Below, one piece after another: positions 27,217 through 36,317 of a DNA stretch of 64,000 bases. Location: positions 62,001 through 126,000 of the forward strand of contig NZ_JAFFPZ010000007.1 in assembly GCF_016918505.1 (NCBI RefSeq), read 5' to 3'. A program made the translations under genes and the position numbers. Below the pieces are notes generated by a model. That model saw only the letters and a list, made by a program, of their open reading frames with translations. It was not told the DNA's origin and did not search any database. This DNA comes from Desulforhopalus vacuolatus (GTDB lineage: Bacteria; Desulfobacterota; Desulfobulbia; Desulfobulbales; Desulfocapsaceae). The stretch's first letter is position 1. Each line of letters begins with the position of its first letter.

Positions 27217-27577
27217 ATACCATTCCTATTAAGTTATACCCCGTTTTGTCTCCTGTTCATCCATTCATGGTTACAAACGACAAAAGGAACTACGGAAAGC
27301 ACGGAATATTAGAGCGCAAAACACTCAATATCGACTTTCGGATAACTCCCAAAGTTGATTAATAATCCTGGTGCACTGTACGGCTTAACTTCGGATACAA
27401 ACGTTTTCGTTTAATGTGTTGTCCCTGTTCGTGAAAATTCGTGTCCATTCGTGGTTACAAAATGCAAAAGGAATCACGAATGGACACGGATAAACACGAA
27501 TTATTACTCATTCGTCATTGCCAAAAAAGATGTCCACGCAGTTGCATTCTCTGGTCAATATAAAGTGTAAATGGTAT
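27217..27577 (+). repeat. Family A repeat, long variant with stem-loop (copy 1)
   Basis: It begins ATACCATTCCTATTAAGTTA and ends GTAAATGGTAT. The centre contains a perfect 13-bp stem, GTGTCCATTCGTG at 27441-27453 with its complement at 27475-27487. About 240 bases of the right part are nearly identical to 47911-48156. Confidence 0.8.
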
Positions 27578-27614
27578 TACTTGTGATACAATTTATTTTA
27601 CAGCCTCAAAATAA

Positions 27615-27641
27615 AACCCCGTCGGATTATCCGACGGGGTT
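27615..27641 (-). terminator. Terminator for the HhH/acidic-repeat unit
   Basis: AACCCCGTCGGA and its complement around TTA, followed on the minus strand by TTTTATTTTG. The stem is almost the same as the metY terminator. Confidence 0.75.
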
Positions 27642-27671
27642 GGAATTGGTACTCTATATTTTTACTTCCGA

Positions 27672-27869
27672 TCAAATCTGTAACAGGGGCGTGATTTCTT
27701 CCAACAGAGTCTTGCTCATACCTTCTACATTGCGATATTCTGCAATGGCTTCGGCCAGCTTCTCATCAATTTCGGGGATGCTGGTCAGCGTTTCTATATC
27801 TGCAGAGTTGACGTTCACAGGTTCTTTAGCCCTGCGAAGCGCTGTCTTACTCCGCTTCAGCAGGAACAA
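27672..27869 (-). CDS. Helix-hairpin-helix (ComEA-like) segment, probably frameshifted from the preceding gene
   Basis: The 65-codon frame begins only with a TTG and has no separate ribosome site. Its useful part reads PVNVNSADIETLTSIPEID then EKLAEAIAEYRNVEGMSK, one ComEA-type HhH repeat with the second hairpin lost or diverged (glycines of GIG replaced by EID). It overlaps the end of the upstream acidic-repeat frame by 23 bases. The 19.5-kb paralog has signal peptide, linker and HhH in a single chain, so this was probably once the C-terminus of the same protein. It could also be an independently translated coupled gene. Confidence 0.5.
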   Translation of the reverse strand: MFLLKRSKTALRRAKEPVNVNSADIETLTSIPEIDEKLAEAIAEYRNVEGMSKTLLEEITPLLQI

Positions 27870-28140
27870 CGGTTTCTTCTACGTCTTCAATAGTGTCACC
27901 GTACTGGTCTACAGCTTCTACGTCTTCAACAGTGTCACCGTCCTGGTCTACAGCTTCTACATCTTCAACAGTGTCACCGTACTGGTCTACAGCTTCTACT
28001 GCCTGAGTTTCTATAACTTCTACAGGTTGAGCAACAACTTCCATTGCATCGGTAGCTTCGGAATCAGTATCTTTAGCAACGGCAAAGGAAACAGAGGCGA
28101 GAAGAAGAACGGACAGGGCGAAAGCGGTTACTTTTTTCAT
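27847..28140 (-). CDS. Exported acidic repeat protein
   Basis: The 97-residue product has a signal peptide (MKKVTAFALSVLLLASVSFA) and a strongly acidic body built of three 13-residue units of the form VEAVDQ(Y/D)GDT(V/I)ED. The DNA repeat is 39 bases, at 27877-27915, 27916-27954 and 27955-27993. AGGAGA lies 7 bases before the ATG and a good promoter is at 28210-28237. The frame ends at 27847 in an apparent frameshift relative to the HhH segment. The D-x-D-G-D-like units resemble calcium-binding loops only loosely. Function unknown. Confidence 0.7.
   Translation of the reverse strand: MKKVTAFALSVLLLASVSFAVAKDTDSEATDAMEVVAQPVEVIETQAVEAVDQYGDTVEDVEAVDQDGDTVEDVEAVDQYGDTIEDVEETVVPAEAE
27877..27993 (-). 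repeat. Three tandem 39-bp repeats
   Basis: Units differ by only a few bases (TAC/GAC, ATT/GTT and one silent change). They encode the acidic 13-residue repeats and could expand or contract in frame. Confidence 0.9.
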
Positions 28141-28209
28141 GGTAAATCTCCTGGTTATAAAATTAGCTTTATTCCACAGTGGGGAGCGATTTCCCCGCTG
28201 CTGAAGACT

Positions 28210-28237
28210 ACAATACTGCGTAAAAAAACGAAGTCAA
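28210..28237 (-). promoter_or_regulatory. Predicted sigma-70 promoter for the acidic repeat gene
   Basis: On the minus strand TTGACT (28237-28232) and TATTGT (28215-28210) are 16 bases apart. The ATG is about 70 bases downstream. Confidence 0.5.
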
Positions 28238-28404
28238 CATGATCACGTGCATTGTCATAAAGTATTGATAAAGCGGTATAAAAAAGAGAAAACCTGATAG
28301 ATTATGACGCAAAAATACTTTGTCTGAAATATTTAGAATGAAAAATGATGAAAGATGATTTTAATGGTTTTTGTATAAGATTAATAAAAAAATAAGGTGA
28401 TGCG

Positions 28405-28971
28405 ATGAAAATTCTCATAGTACTGGGCAGTCCGAGAAGGGAGGGAAACAGTGAGACGGTGGCTGAGGCGGTGAAGAGAGGTGCAGAGGCGGTCGGAGGG
28501 GAGGTGGAGTCGGTGTATCTCAACGATTTACAGATACGTCCCTGCCAGGCATGTGGTGGCTGCAGTAAAACGGGGCACTGCATTCTTAAAGACGAAATGG
28601 AACTACTCTACGGAAAATGTGATGGTGCAGATCGCATTATTCTTGTCAGCCCTATCTATTTCTATGGGCTTTCAGCCCAGGCAAAAATTTTTGGAGATCG
28701 CATGCAGGCACAATGGGCGAGACGCTACCTCTGCCGGGAACGCTTCCGTCGGGGGGAGGGACGCCGCGGCTATCTTGTGTCCACTGCGGCAACGAAGGGC
28801 GAGCGTTTGTTTGAATCGGCAATTCTCACCACCCGTTACATCTTTGACGCCATGGAGATGGAATACGCGGGGGAATTTCTTGTTCGGGGTGTTGATGAGA
28901 AAAAGGCTGTGCTGCAACAGGAAGGGGTGATGGAACGAGCGGAGCTGTTTGGGCGGGGGGTCGCGGAATAA
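28405..28971 (+). CDS. NADPH-dependent FMN reductase-like flavodoxin
   Basis: A 188-residue protein of the iron-sulfur flavoprotein/FMN_red group. The FMN phosphate loop is GSPRREGNSET at residues 8-18, and SPIYFYGLSAQ is the second flavin contact. Between them is QACGGCSKTGHC, close to the compact CxxCxxx...C cluster-binding region of iron-sulfur flavoproteins, which use two-electron flavin and an Fe-S cluster. AAGGTGA precedes the ATG. It has no operon partner. Confidence 0.8.
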   Translation: MKILIVLGSPRREGNSETVAEAVKRGAEAVGGEVESVYLNDLQIRPCQACGGCSKTGHCILKDEMELLYGKCDGADRIILVSPIYFYGLSAQAKIFGDRMQAQWARRYLCRERFRRGEGRRGYLVSTAATKGERLFESAILTTRYIFDAMEMEYAGEFLVRGVDEKKAVLQQEGVMERAELFGRGVAE

Positions 28972-29352
<381 letters not shown>

Positions 29353-29880
29353 ATGACAAGATCCCTGTTGCTGTCACTTTTTACAGCACTGTTTATTCTT
29401 CCTGTACACCCGGTGTTTGCTGGCAGTGACAGCATCGGCTTCAGTTATGGGAAAAATTTTTACAATGATAACAACATTGAGCAGTATGCACTTGGCTGGA
29501 ACCATGAACTCCCCTGGTTGACTACCGTCTATGGATATCGGTTGACCAGCAGTGTGGAGATGGAAGGTGCACTGATTGATGAGGATGAATCTGAGGAGGA
29601 TCCCACCTGGCGTTTCAGCGTCATGCCTCAGGCTCATCTCTGGCTGGACAATATTTTCCGGCTGACTGCAGGGTTTGGGGCTGGTGTGATGGCGGGAGAG
29701 ACGGAATTTATCGATCATGATCTTGGCGGCCCGTTTTTTTTCAACGCCAAACTCGGCGTTGAGGTCGTTCTGCAGCAATTCAGCATCGGATACTATTATT
29801 ATCATCAGTCCAATGCTGGAATCTACGAGCACAATGCCAGTTTGAACATGAACTGCATCGCTGCTGCGTTTCACTTCTAA
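29353..29880 (+). CDS. PagL-like lipid A 3-O-deacylase
   Basis: A small outer-membrane beta-barrel (175 residues) with a signal peptide ending near HPVFAG. The C-terminal strand contains HQSNAGIYEHNASLN, which matches the PagL active-site region (HxSNAG, with the following acidic residue). Alternating hydrophobic strands such as RFSVMPQAHLWL and FSIGYYYYHQS fit a barrel, and the last residue is Phe as is usual. PagL removes the 3-O-acyl chain of lipid A. AAGGAG precedes the ATG. A family A repeat begins at the last base of the stop codon. Confidence 0.72.
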   Translation: MTRSLLLSLFTALFILPVHPVFAGSDSIGFSYGKNFYNDNNIEQYALGWNHELPWLTTVYGYRLTSSVEMEGALIDEDESEEDPTWRFSVMPQAHLWLDNIFRLTAGFGAGVMAGETEFIDHDLGGPFFFNAKLGVEVVLQQFSIGYYYYHQSNAGIYEHNASLNMNCIAAAFHF

Positions 29881-30250
29881 CACCATTCCTATTAAGTTGT
29901 GACCGTACTAAATGCCATTTTCATTTTCTATTGGCGAATTTAAAGGCAGGGGGATGGGAGACAGGAGAAAGGAGACGGGAGACAGGGAAAAGCAAAAGAC
30001 GGAACAGCGAAAAACTTTTTGCCAAAGGAAAGCTCTAAACAGGGCTTTGCTGTTGTTGTTATATCTTTACTCTTCGTGTCCTTCGCGGTAAAAATTGCTT
30101 TTCCGCTGTTCGCTTTCTCCTTTCTCCTGCCTCCTGCCTCCTTTCTCCCTTTTTGTCTTTGTCTTTTGTCGCCTGTTTATCCATTCTTAATCGCCAAAAA
30201 AGATGTTTACGCAGTTGCGTTCTCTGGTCAATACAAAATGTAAATGGTAT
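29880..30250 (+). repeat. Family A repeat, 371 bases
   Basis: It begins ACACCATTCCTATTAAGTTG, sharing the last A of the upstream TAA, and ends GTAAATGGTAT. It holds the purine module, a central complementary pyrimidine tract (about 30115-30160) and the right module. The purine and pyrimidine tracts are partly self-complementary. Confidence 0.8.
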
Positions 30251-30339
30251 GATTGATATCTCGACGTCTCGTTCCTCGCTTTGTCGGAGGATAAATTTTT
30301 GACTGTACTGAAGAAAAGGGGCGATTATTCGATGTTCCC
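30251..30339 (-). repeat. Truncated family B repeat abutting family A
   Basis: It starts GATTGATATCTCGACGTC, inside the normal family B body, and ends GATTATTCGATGTTCCC, a family B terminus. The other half is missing where the family A copy begins. Confidence 0.65.
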
Positions 30340-30383
30340 TGAGGACTGTCAACGTCGATACTCTTTGAGAAACAGGAACTCTA

Positions 30384-31064
30384 ATGACACAGATCAGAAA
30401 AGATAAAAATCAGGGTTTACTCCCTGTGAAGCCGCATTTACGAGGCTGGATTCACGCGGGGGCACTGCCCCTGTCGATTCTTGGCGGTGTTATTTTGCTG
30501 AGATTGTGCTCGACGTCTGCGGAGGTCGTGGCAGTGGCCGTTTATCTCGCCACTTCTGTCATGCTTTACGGCAACAGTGCTGCCTACCACCTTGGCAACT
30601 GGTCGCCGAAGGTGAAGGCTACTCTGCGACGCATTGACCACGCTAATATCAATCTTTTCATTGCTGGAACTTATTCTCCTCTTGCTGCAGCTCTGCTTGG
30701 CGGGAACTCGCGGTTGCTGCTTCTCTGGCTTATCTGGAGTGTTGCACTGGCTGGTGTGCTCTTCCGTATTTTCTGGCTTACAGCACCTCGTGTACTCTAT
30801 GTCAGTCTATACCTGATTATGGGCTGGATATCTATGGGCTGGCTTTACCAGTTCTGGAAGAGTGGAGGCTGGGCGGTAGTTGTACTGATGCTCAGCGGTG
30901 GTTTGCTCTATTCGCTGGGGGCTGTTGCCTACGCGTGCAAACGGCCAAACCCTTCTCCAGAATGGTTTGGCTTCCATGAGGTCTTCCATACGGGGACCGT
31001 TCTTGCAGCGGGATTTTTTTATGGGGCCATTGTGGTGGCACTTCTGCGCGGGACTGGCGCATAG
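30384..31064 (+). CDS. Hemolysin III/PAQR-family membrane protein
   Basis: A seven-TM protein (226 residues) of the HlyIII/YqfA family. The conserved metal-site features are present: SAAYHLGNWS, then RRIDHANINLFIAGTYSP and the C-terminal FGFHEVFHTG with two histidines. In the family these residues bind zinc and suggest a hydrolase-like activity; the physiological role is unsettled and the hemolysin name is historical. CAGGAA precedes the ATG. It is convergent with the nuo operon across a strong terminator. Confidence 0.87.
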   Translation: MTQIRKDKNQGLLPVKPHLRGWIHAGALPLSILGGVILLRLCSTSAEVVAVAVYLATSVMLYGNSAAYHLGNWSPKVKATLRRIDHANINLFIAGTYSPLAAALLGGNSRLLLLWLIWSVALAGVLFRIFWLTAPRVLYVSLYLIMGWISMGWLYQFWKSGGWAVVVLMLSGGLLYSLGAVAYACKRPNPSPEWFGFHEVFHTGTVLAAGFFYGAIVVALLRGTGA

Positions 31065-31082
31065 ATTTTTTTAACGGGAATA

Positions 31083-31120
31083 AAAAAGGGCCTCCGGCAT
31101 ATTGCCGGAGGCCCTTTTTT
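31083..31120. terminator. Bidirectional terminator between hlyIII gene and nuoN
   Basis: AAAAAAGGGCCTCCGGCA pairs with its complement; A6 and T6 flank a GC-rich stem, so both convergent transcripts are served. Confidence 0.9.
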
Positions 31121-31142
31121 ATGTACAGCTGTAGTTACCTGC

Positions 31143-32552
31143 TCAGAGAACCAGCGGGAAGAGGCCTATGGCAAAAACAGCTACTGCCAGAGCAACGGTG
31201 GAGATTGATGCCAGTGAACTTCCGTCCACGATGAAATCTTCTTCCGCATCGTGGAAATACATGCTGACGATAAGTCGCAGATAATACCACATGGAAATGA
31301 TGGAGGAGATAATGCCAAGTACACCAAGTGCGATCTGGCCAGCACTGATGGCGGAGGTAATGATGTAGAATTTCCCCATGAAACCAGCTGTGGGAGGAAT
31401 TCCAGCCATGCTCAGGAGGAAGACGGCAATGGTCGCCGCAGCAAGCGGCTGCCGTTTGGCAAGGCCTTTGAAGTCATCGAAGGTGACCCGTTTCTCTCCT
31501 TCTCCTCCAAGCCAGGAGAGTGCAGCGAACATGCCAAGCGTTGCGACTGAATAGGCAGCGAGGTAGTAGGCAATAACGGCACCGCTGAAGTATTCACTGT
31601 TAATGGCGACAAGAGCGATAAGCAGATAACCGGAGTGAACGATCCCCGAAGCGGCGATCATCCGCTTGACGTTGTCCTGACCTATGGCGATCAGGTTGCC
31701 GCCGAACATGGTAAATACAGCGATCCAGAAAAGCCCGGTGATCCAGGAATCATGCAGGTTTCCGCTGAGGGCAAGAAAGTTTGCTATCATTGCGAAGACA
31801 GCAGTCTTCAGGGCAGTGGCCATGAAGCCGGTTATCGGGTTGCTGGAACCGTCATAGACATCCAGCACCCAGGCGTGAAAAGGAAAGGCAGATATCTTAA
31901 AGAAAATGGTGATCAACAGGAAAAATGCACCACCGAGCATCAGCGGGGTAGTGGCCGGATTAAAGGCCAGCCATTCCGCAATGCTGTCAAAGCGGGTGGA
32001 ACCTGCCGCACCATAGATCATCGCCGTGCCCATGCAGAAAAATGCTCCGGAAAATGCTCCGAGGATAAGGTATTTAAAAATTGCCTCAGTAGACCGGGAG
32101 CTGGCACGGTTGAAACCGACAAGGACGTAAATGGCCAGTGACATGATCTCCAGAGCGATGAACGCTGTGATCAGTTCACGGGCCATGGAGAGCAGTACCA
32201 TGCCGACGGCAGAGAAGAGCAGCAGTGAGTAGAACTCGACTGTAGCAAAGTGATTTTCCCGGAAATAGGTGTGACTGCTCAGCGTGGTGAAGAAGCCACA
32301 GGCGTAGACAATCAGACAGGCGGCGTTCGTGAAGCCGGAGACCCCGAGCATACCGTTAAAGGTTTCCGGAAAGAGTGGCCGGCTGACGGTGCAAACCACC
32401 AGCAGCTGGGCAAAGAATGCCACCGCGAAAAAGCCCATGCTCATCAGCGAGGCCTTCTCCTGTTCCGCTTTTGGACAGACGGCGTAAAGCATGAGCAGGA
32501 GAGCTCCGGTACAGGTGATGACAAGCGGTAGAAATGAAACAAGATCATGCAT
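31143..32552 (-). CDS. nuoN: NADH-quinone oxidoreductase subunit N
   Basis: An antiporter-like proton-pumping membrane subunit of complex I, 469 residues with about 14 membrane helices. The family core is visible: FIALEIMSLAIYVLVGF, KYLILGAFSGAFF, KISAFPFHAWVLDVYDG (with the lysine and the HxW of the pump channel) and AGIPPTAGFMGKF. It is the last gene of the operon, 20 bases after nuoM, and ends just before the bidirectional terminator. Confidence 0.95.
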   Translation of the reverse strand: MHDLVSFLPLVITCTGALLLMLYAVCPKAEQEKASLMSMGFFAVAFFAQLLVVCTVSRPLFPETFNGMLGVSGFTNAACLIVYACGFFTTLSSHTYFRENHFATVEFYSLLLFSAVGMVLLSMARELITAFIALEIMSLAIYVLVGFNRASSRSTEAIFKYLILGAFSGAFFCMGTAMIYGAAGSTRFDSIAEWLAFNPATTPLMLGGAFFLLITIFFKISAFPFHAWVLDVYDGSSNPITGFMATALKTAVFAMIANFLALSGNLHDSWITGLFWIAVFTMFGGNLIAIGQDNVKRMIAASGIVHSGYLLIALVAINSEYFSGAVIAYYLAAYSVATLGMFAALSWLGGEGEKRVTFDDFKGLAKRQPLAAATIAVFLLSMAGIPPTAGFMGKFYIITSAISAGQIALGVLGIISSIISMWYYLRLIVSMYFHDAEEDFIVDGSSLASISTVALAVAVFAIGLFPLVL

Positions 32553-32572
32553 GGTAATTACCCCTGTCTTAA

Positions 32573-34078
32573 TTATTTGTCAGTAACGCTGATTTCATTG
32601 GCAACCACCTGTTGTTGTGCAGGGGCATAGAGCTGGGCAATCTGCTGTTGAACCGCTGGTTCAATTTTGCTGATAAAGAACTGCGGAAAGATTCCCATCG
32701 CAAAGATGATGATCATCACAGGCAGAAAGCTGAAGACTTCGCCCACTGTCAGGTCGGTAAAACGGGCAGAAGTTTCGCTCTCTTTTTCGTAAAAAACCCG
32801 CTGGAACATCCACAACAGATAGCAGACTCCGACAATAAGGGTGAAACCGGTGAGCAGACCAAGGAACATGCTGTATTTTACCGTTCCAAGGATGATCAAA
32901 AACTCGCCTATGAAGCCGCTGGTACCGGGCAGGCCTACGCAGGAGAGCATGGCCACGGCAAAGAAGGTAGCAAAGATCGGAGCGCGGTAGGCGAGGCCCC
33001 CGAGTGCGTCGATATTACGGGTTTGCAGCCGTTCTTCCATCAACCCGACAAAGAGGAAAAGAACGCCGGTACTGGTGGCGTGAGCTGCTATCTGAAAAAG
33101 TGAGCCGGTCAGGGACTGTACGTTCATGGCACAGATGCCGATGGCTATTATCCCCATGTGAGAGGCGGAGCAGAAGGCCAGCATCCGCTTGATATCCTTC
33201 TGTCCAATGGCTGCGATGCCGCAGTAAATCATGCCGATAATACCAAGGACAAGGAAGAAGGTTGCCCAGGATATAAATTCCAGGGCAAAGAAAGGCAGGA
33301 CAAAGCGGATCATCCCGTACACCCCGATTTTAGCCATAATTGCCGAGAGCACGAAACTTGTTGCCGGTGGAGCCTCAGTGTAGGCTTCCGGCAGCCAGGT
33401 GTGGAAGGGGAATATCGGGATCTTAATGGCAAATGCAATCATGAACATGAGGAAGGCCCAGCCAGCAAAACCTCCGCTGAGACTGAGGGCGGAAAGCCGT
33501 GCCATGTCAAAGGTCCACACACCGAACTGCTGATGATAGCAGTTTGCCACATAGATGATGCCCACCAGCATGAGAAGCGAACCGGCGATCGTGTATAGGG
33601 TGATCTTCATGGTGGCCGCGAGACGTCGGGGGCCGCCGTAGATGCCGATGGTGAAGAAAATCGGCACCAGCATAATTTCCCAGAATATGTAGAAAACAAC
33701 GAGGTCTGTGGCACAGATAGCACCCAGCATCGCCCCCTGGCAGAGAAGCAGGTTGGCGTAGAAGGCGCGGCTCTGCTCTTTCAGTACACAGAAGACGAGA
33801 GGAAAGAGTACAGCACTGGTCAACAGGACCAGCAGGCTGATGCCATCCACTCCAAGGCCGAAGTTGATGCCGAGGGAAGGAATCCATGGGGTATTATATA
33901 CGAACTGCATTCCCCCCTGGCCGTCGAAGTCGATGAAGAGCTGGACGCCTATCATCAGCACAATAAGGGAGACGAAGAAGCCGGTGATTCTGGCTGCCCC
34001 CTTCGCCGGGCAAAACAATATCAGCGCGCCCGCCACAATGGGCAGAAAAATCATCACTGTCAGGGCCGATTCAAACAT
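32573..34078 (-). CDS. nuoM: NADH-quinone oxidoreductase subunit M
   Basis: An antiporter-like proton-pumping subunit, 501 residues. Recognisable stretches are FYIFWEIMLVPIFF (with the conserved Glu), KIPIFPFHTWLPEAYTEAPP and CSASHMGIIAIG. It lies between nuoL and nuoN, 13 bases after nuoL. The C-terminal tail is Gln-rich (QQQIAQLYAPAQQQ), an unremarkable extension. Confidence 0.95.
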   Translation of the reverse strand: MFESALTVMIFLPIVAGALILFCPAKGAARITGFFVSLIVLMIGVQLFIDFDGQGGMQFVYNTPWIPSLGINFGLGVDGISLLVLLTSAVLFPLVFCVLKEQSRAFYANLLLCQGAMLGAICATDLVVFYIFWEIMLVPIFFTIGIYGGPRRLAATMKITLYTIAGSLLMLVGIIYVANCYHQQFGVWTFDMARLSALSLSGGFAGWAFLMFMIAFAIKIPIFPFHTWLPEAYTEAPPATSFVLSAIMAKIGVYGMIRFVLPFFALEFISWATFFLVLGIIGMIYCGIAAIGQKDIKRMLAFCSASHMGIIAIGICAMNVQSLTGSLFQIAAHATSTGVLFLFVGLMEERLQTRNIDALGGLAYRAPIFATFFAVAMLSCVGLPGTSGFIGEFLIILGTVKYSMFLGLLTGFTLIVGVCYLLWMFQRVFYEKESETSARFTDLTVGEVFSFLPVMIIIFAMGIFPQFFISKIEPAVQQQIAQLYAPAQQQVVANEISVTDK

Positions 34079-34091
34079 GCGTACACCTTAC

Positions 34092-36011
34092 TTAAAGTGA
34101 TTGAGAGAGGAAGATGCTCATAAGACTCAGGCCTATGACCATATAAATTGCATACACCCGGACATAGCCCGCCTGAAACACCTTGAAAAGCATGCCAAGA
34201 ACCCCGTAGAGCCATGTTGTCCCTTTTACCGGGAGGTCAACAATATTTGGCTCAATGAAGTTGGAAATGGTGCGTCCGAATGCGATCCACGGCTGGACGA
34301 TGAAAGCATTGTAGAATTCATCCACATAGAATTTGTCTTCTCCCCATTTGGCAAAGCCGGTAAGCGGCTTGTCTTCTGGTTTGGAGGCAAACTTTTTCCA
34401 GGCGTAGAATATACCAAGGAGTACCACCGCAATGCTCAGTACCATTGCCACGCCTTCCGTTACCCGGCTGGCTTCCGAGTGATGTTCAAGGAGACTCGGA
34501 GCGAGCCATGTACTGACCATACTGTCGCCGCTGAAGAATGCAGGCAGGTTGAAAAAGCCCGCAAAGGTTGCACCAACAGCAAGAATAATCAGCGGAACAG
34601 TCATCACTGGCGGCGGCTCATGGGCATTGTCGTAAGACTTCTGATCCCTTGGCTTACCATGGAAGACGAGAAAAATGAGGCGAAAGGAGTAGAAGGCAGT
34701 CAGTCCGGCGACACAAACCCCGATCAGCCAGATCATCCAGTGACCTTTTGCCAGCGCCATGAAAAGGATTTCGTCCTTGGAGAAGAAGCCGGCAAAGGGG
34801 GGAAAACCGGCCAGTGCGAGTGCGCCGATGACCATGACAATCCAGGTCAGGGGCATTTTTTTCTTCAAACCACCCATCTTCCAGATGTCCTGCTCGTGGT
34901 GCAGAGCGTAGATAACAGAACCGGCGCCAAGGAAGAGCAGAGCCTTGAAAAAAGAGTGTGTGAAAACGTGGAAGATACCTGCCGAATAGGCGGCGACACC
35001 GACACCGGCGAACATGTAACCAAGCTGACTGACGGTTGAGTACGCCAGAATCTTTTTAATATCACGTTGGAAGCAGCCGATGATGGCGGCGAGCAGCGCG
35101 GTGAGAATCCCAACCCAGGCAACCACATCACCGGCAAAGGGGTAGCTGGCGTAGAGGAAGCTGAAACGGGCAACCATATAGATACCGGCGGTGACCATGG
35201 TTGCAGCGTGGATCAATGCGGAGACCGGTGTCGGACCGGCCATGGCATCCGGCAACCAGACATAGAGAGGAAACTGGGCCGATTTACCGGTGGCACCGAT
35301 GAAGAGCAGAAGGCAGACGGCGAGGCCTGTGCCTGCGGTCAGTGTGGATGCACCTGCTTTGATATTGAGGTAGTCAAAACCGGCTCCGCCGAGGGCACTG
35401 TGAAGTCCCCAGAAGAGTACCGCAACACCAAGCACGAAGCCGAGGTCACCGACACGGTTGACGATGAACGCCTTGTTCCCGGCGAGAACATTATCACGAT
35501 CTTTTGTATAGAAGGAGATCAGCAGGTAAGAGCAGAGTCCCACTCCTTCCCAGCCGATGAACATGACCACGGGACCGTTGCCCAGCACGAGGATAAGCAT
35601 CGAGCCGAGAAAGAGGTTGAAGTAGGCGAAATATTTGCCGTAGTTCTCTTCTCCGGCCATGTAGCCGATGGAATAGATATGAATCAGACTGCCGATAAAG
35701 GTGACGAAGATCAGAAACAGCGTACTCAGCGGGTCGGCGAAGAGACCCATATCAACGTGCAGATCTCCTGCAGAGAACCAGGTGAACATGTTCTGTGTCA
35801 GATAACGCGACTCTGCCGGCATTTCACGCAGTGTAGAGAAGATAATGACGGTGAAGATCAGGCTGCCCAGCGGCCCGAGCATGGCGAGGAAGCTGTAGAG
35901 CTTCTCCGGCAGTGGATTTTTGCAGGTGAGCATGTGCATCATGCCAAGCACAAAGGCACCGGCAAGCGGCAGCAGCGGAATGCAGACCAGATAGTTGACT
36001 GTATGTTCCAT
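34092..36011 (-). CDS. nuoL: NADH-quinone oxidoreductase subunit L
   Basis: The distal proton-pumping subunit with the long lateral helix, 639 residues. Key segments are FIGWEGVGLCSYLLI (pump Glu), KSAQFPLYVWLPDAMAGPTP and STVSQLGYMFAGVG. The C-terminal ~100 residues supply the lateral helix and final anchor. It follows nuoK by 9 bases and precedes nuoM. Confidence 0.95.
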   Translation of the reverse strand: MEHTVNYLVCIPLLPLAGAFVLGMMHMLTCKNPLPEKLYSFLAMLGPLGSLIFTVIIFSTLREMPAESRYLTQNMFTWFSAGDLHVDMGLFADPLSTLFLIFVTFIGSLIHIYSIGYMAGEENYGKYFAYFNLFLGSMLILVLGNGPVVMFIGWEGVGLCSYLLISFYTKDRDNVLAGNKAFIVNRVGDLGFVLGVAVLFWGLHSALGGAGFDYLNIKAGASTLTAGTGLAVCLLLFIGATGKSAQFPLYVWLPDAMAGPTPVSALIHAATMVTAGIYMVARFSFLYASYPFAGDVVAWVGILTALLAAIIGCFQRDIKKILAYSTVSQLGYMFAGVGVAAYSAGIFHVFTHSFFKALLFLGAGSVIYALHHEQDIWKMGGLKKKMPLTWIVMVIGALALAGFPPFAGFFSKDEILFMALAKGHWMIWLIGVCVAGLTAFYSFRLIFLVFHGKPRDQKSYDNAHEPPPVMTVPLIILAVGATFAGFFNLPAFFSGDSMVSTWLAPSLLEHHSEASRVTEGVAMVLSIAVVLLGIFYAWKKFASKPEDKPLTGFAKWGEDKFYVDEFYNAFIVQPWIAFGRTISNFIEPNIVDLPVKGTTWLYGVLGMLFKVFQAGYVRVYAIYMVIGLSLMSIFLSQSL

Positions 36012-36020
36012 GACTCCCCC

Positions 36021-36317
36021 TTACCCTTTCAACAGGCTGAAGACATTACTGTCGAGCCTGCCTTTCTGTCTGTGCAGCAGTATGATAACAGCGAGGCCGA
36101 GAGCTGCTTCTGCAGCCGCCACTGCTATTACCATCATCGCCAGTATCTGTCCGTCCATGGTTTCATTGAGACGGGCAAATGCAACGAAGGCCAGGTTGGC
36201 CGCATTGAGCATCAGCTCAATGGACATTAACACTGTAAAGACGTTACGCCGGGAGATGACCCCGAGAATACCAATACAGAACAAAATGACGCTCAATACG
36301 AGATAGTCTTCAATCAT
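36021..36317 (-). CDS. nuoK: NADH-quinone oxidoreductase subunit K
   Basis: A 98-residue, three-helix membrane subunit. The two proton-channel glutamates are in VLMSIELMLNAANLAF and VIAVAAAEAALGLAV. The ATG overlaps the end of nuoJ by 8 bases, so translation is coupled. Confidence 0.95.
   Translation of the reverse strand: MIEDYLVLSVILFCIGILGVISRRNVFTVLMSIELMLNAANLAFVAFARLNETMDGQILAMMVIAVAAAEAALGLAVIILLHRQKGRLDSNVFSLLKG

Noticed and set aside
27338-27577. Possible CRISPR or toxin-antitoxin locus in the long family A copies
   Set aside because: There is one inverted repeat, no direct-repeat/spacer pattern and no credible gene.
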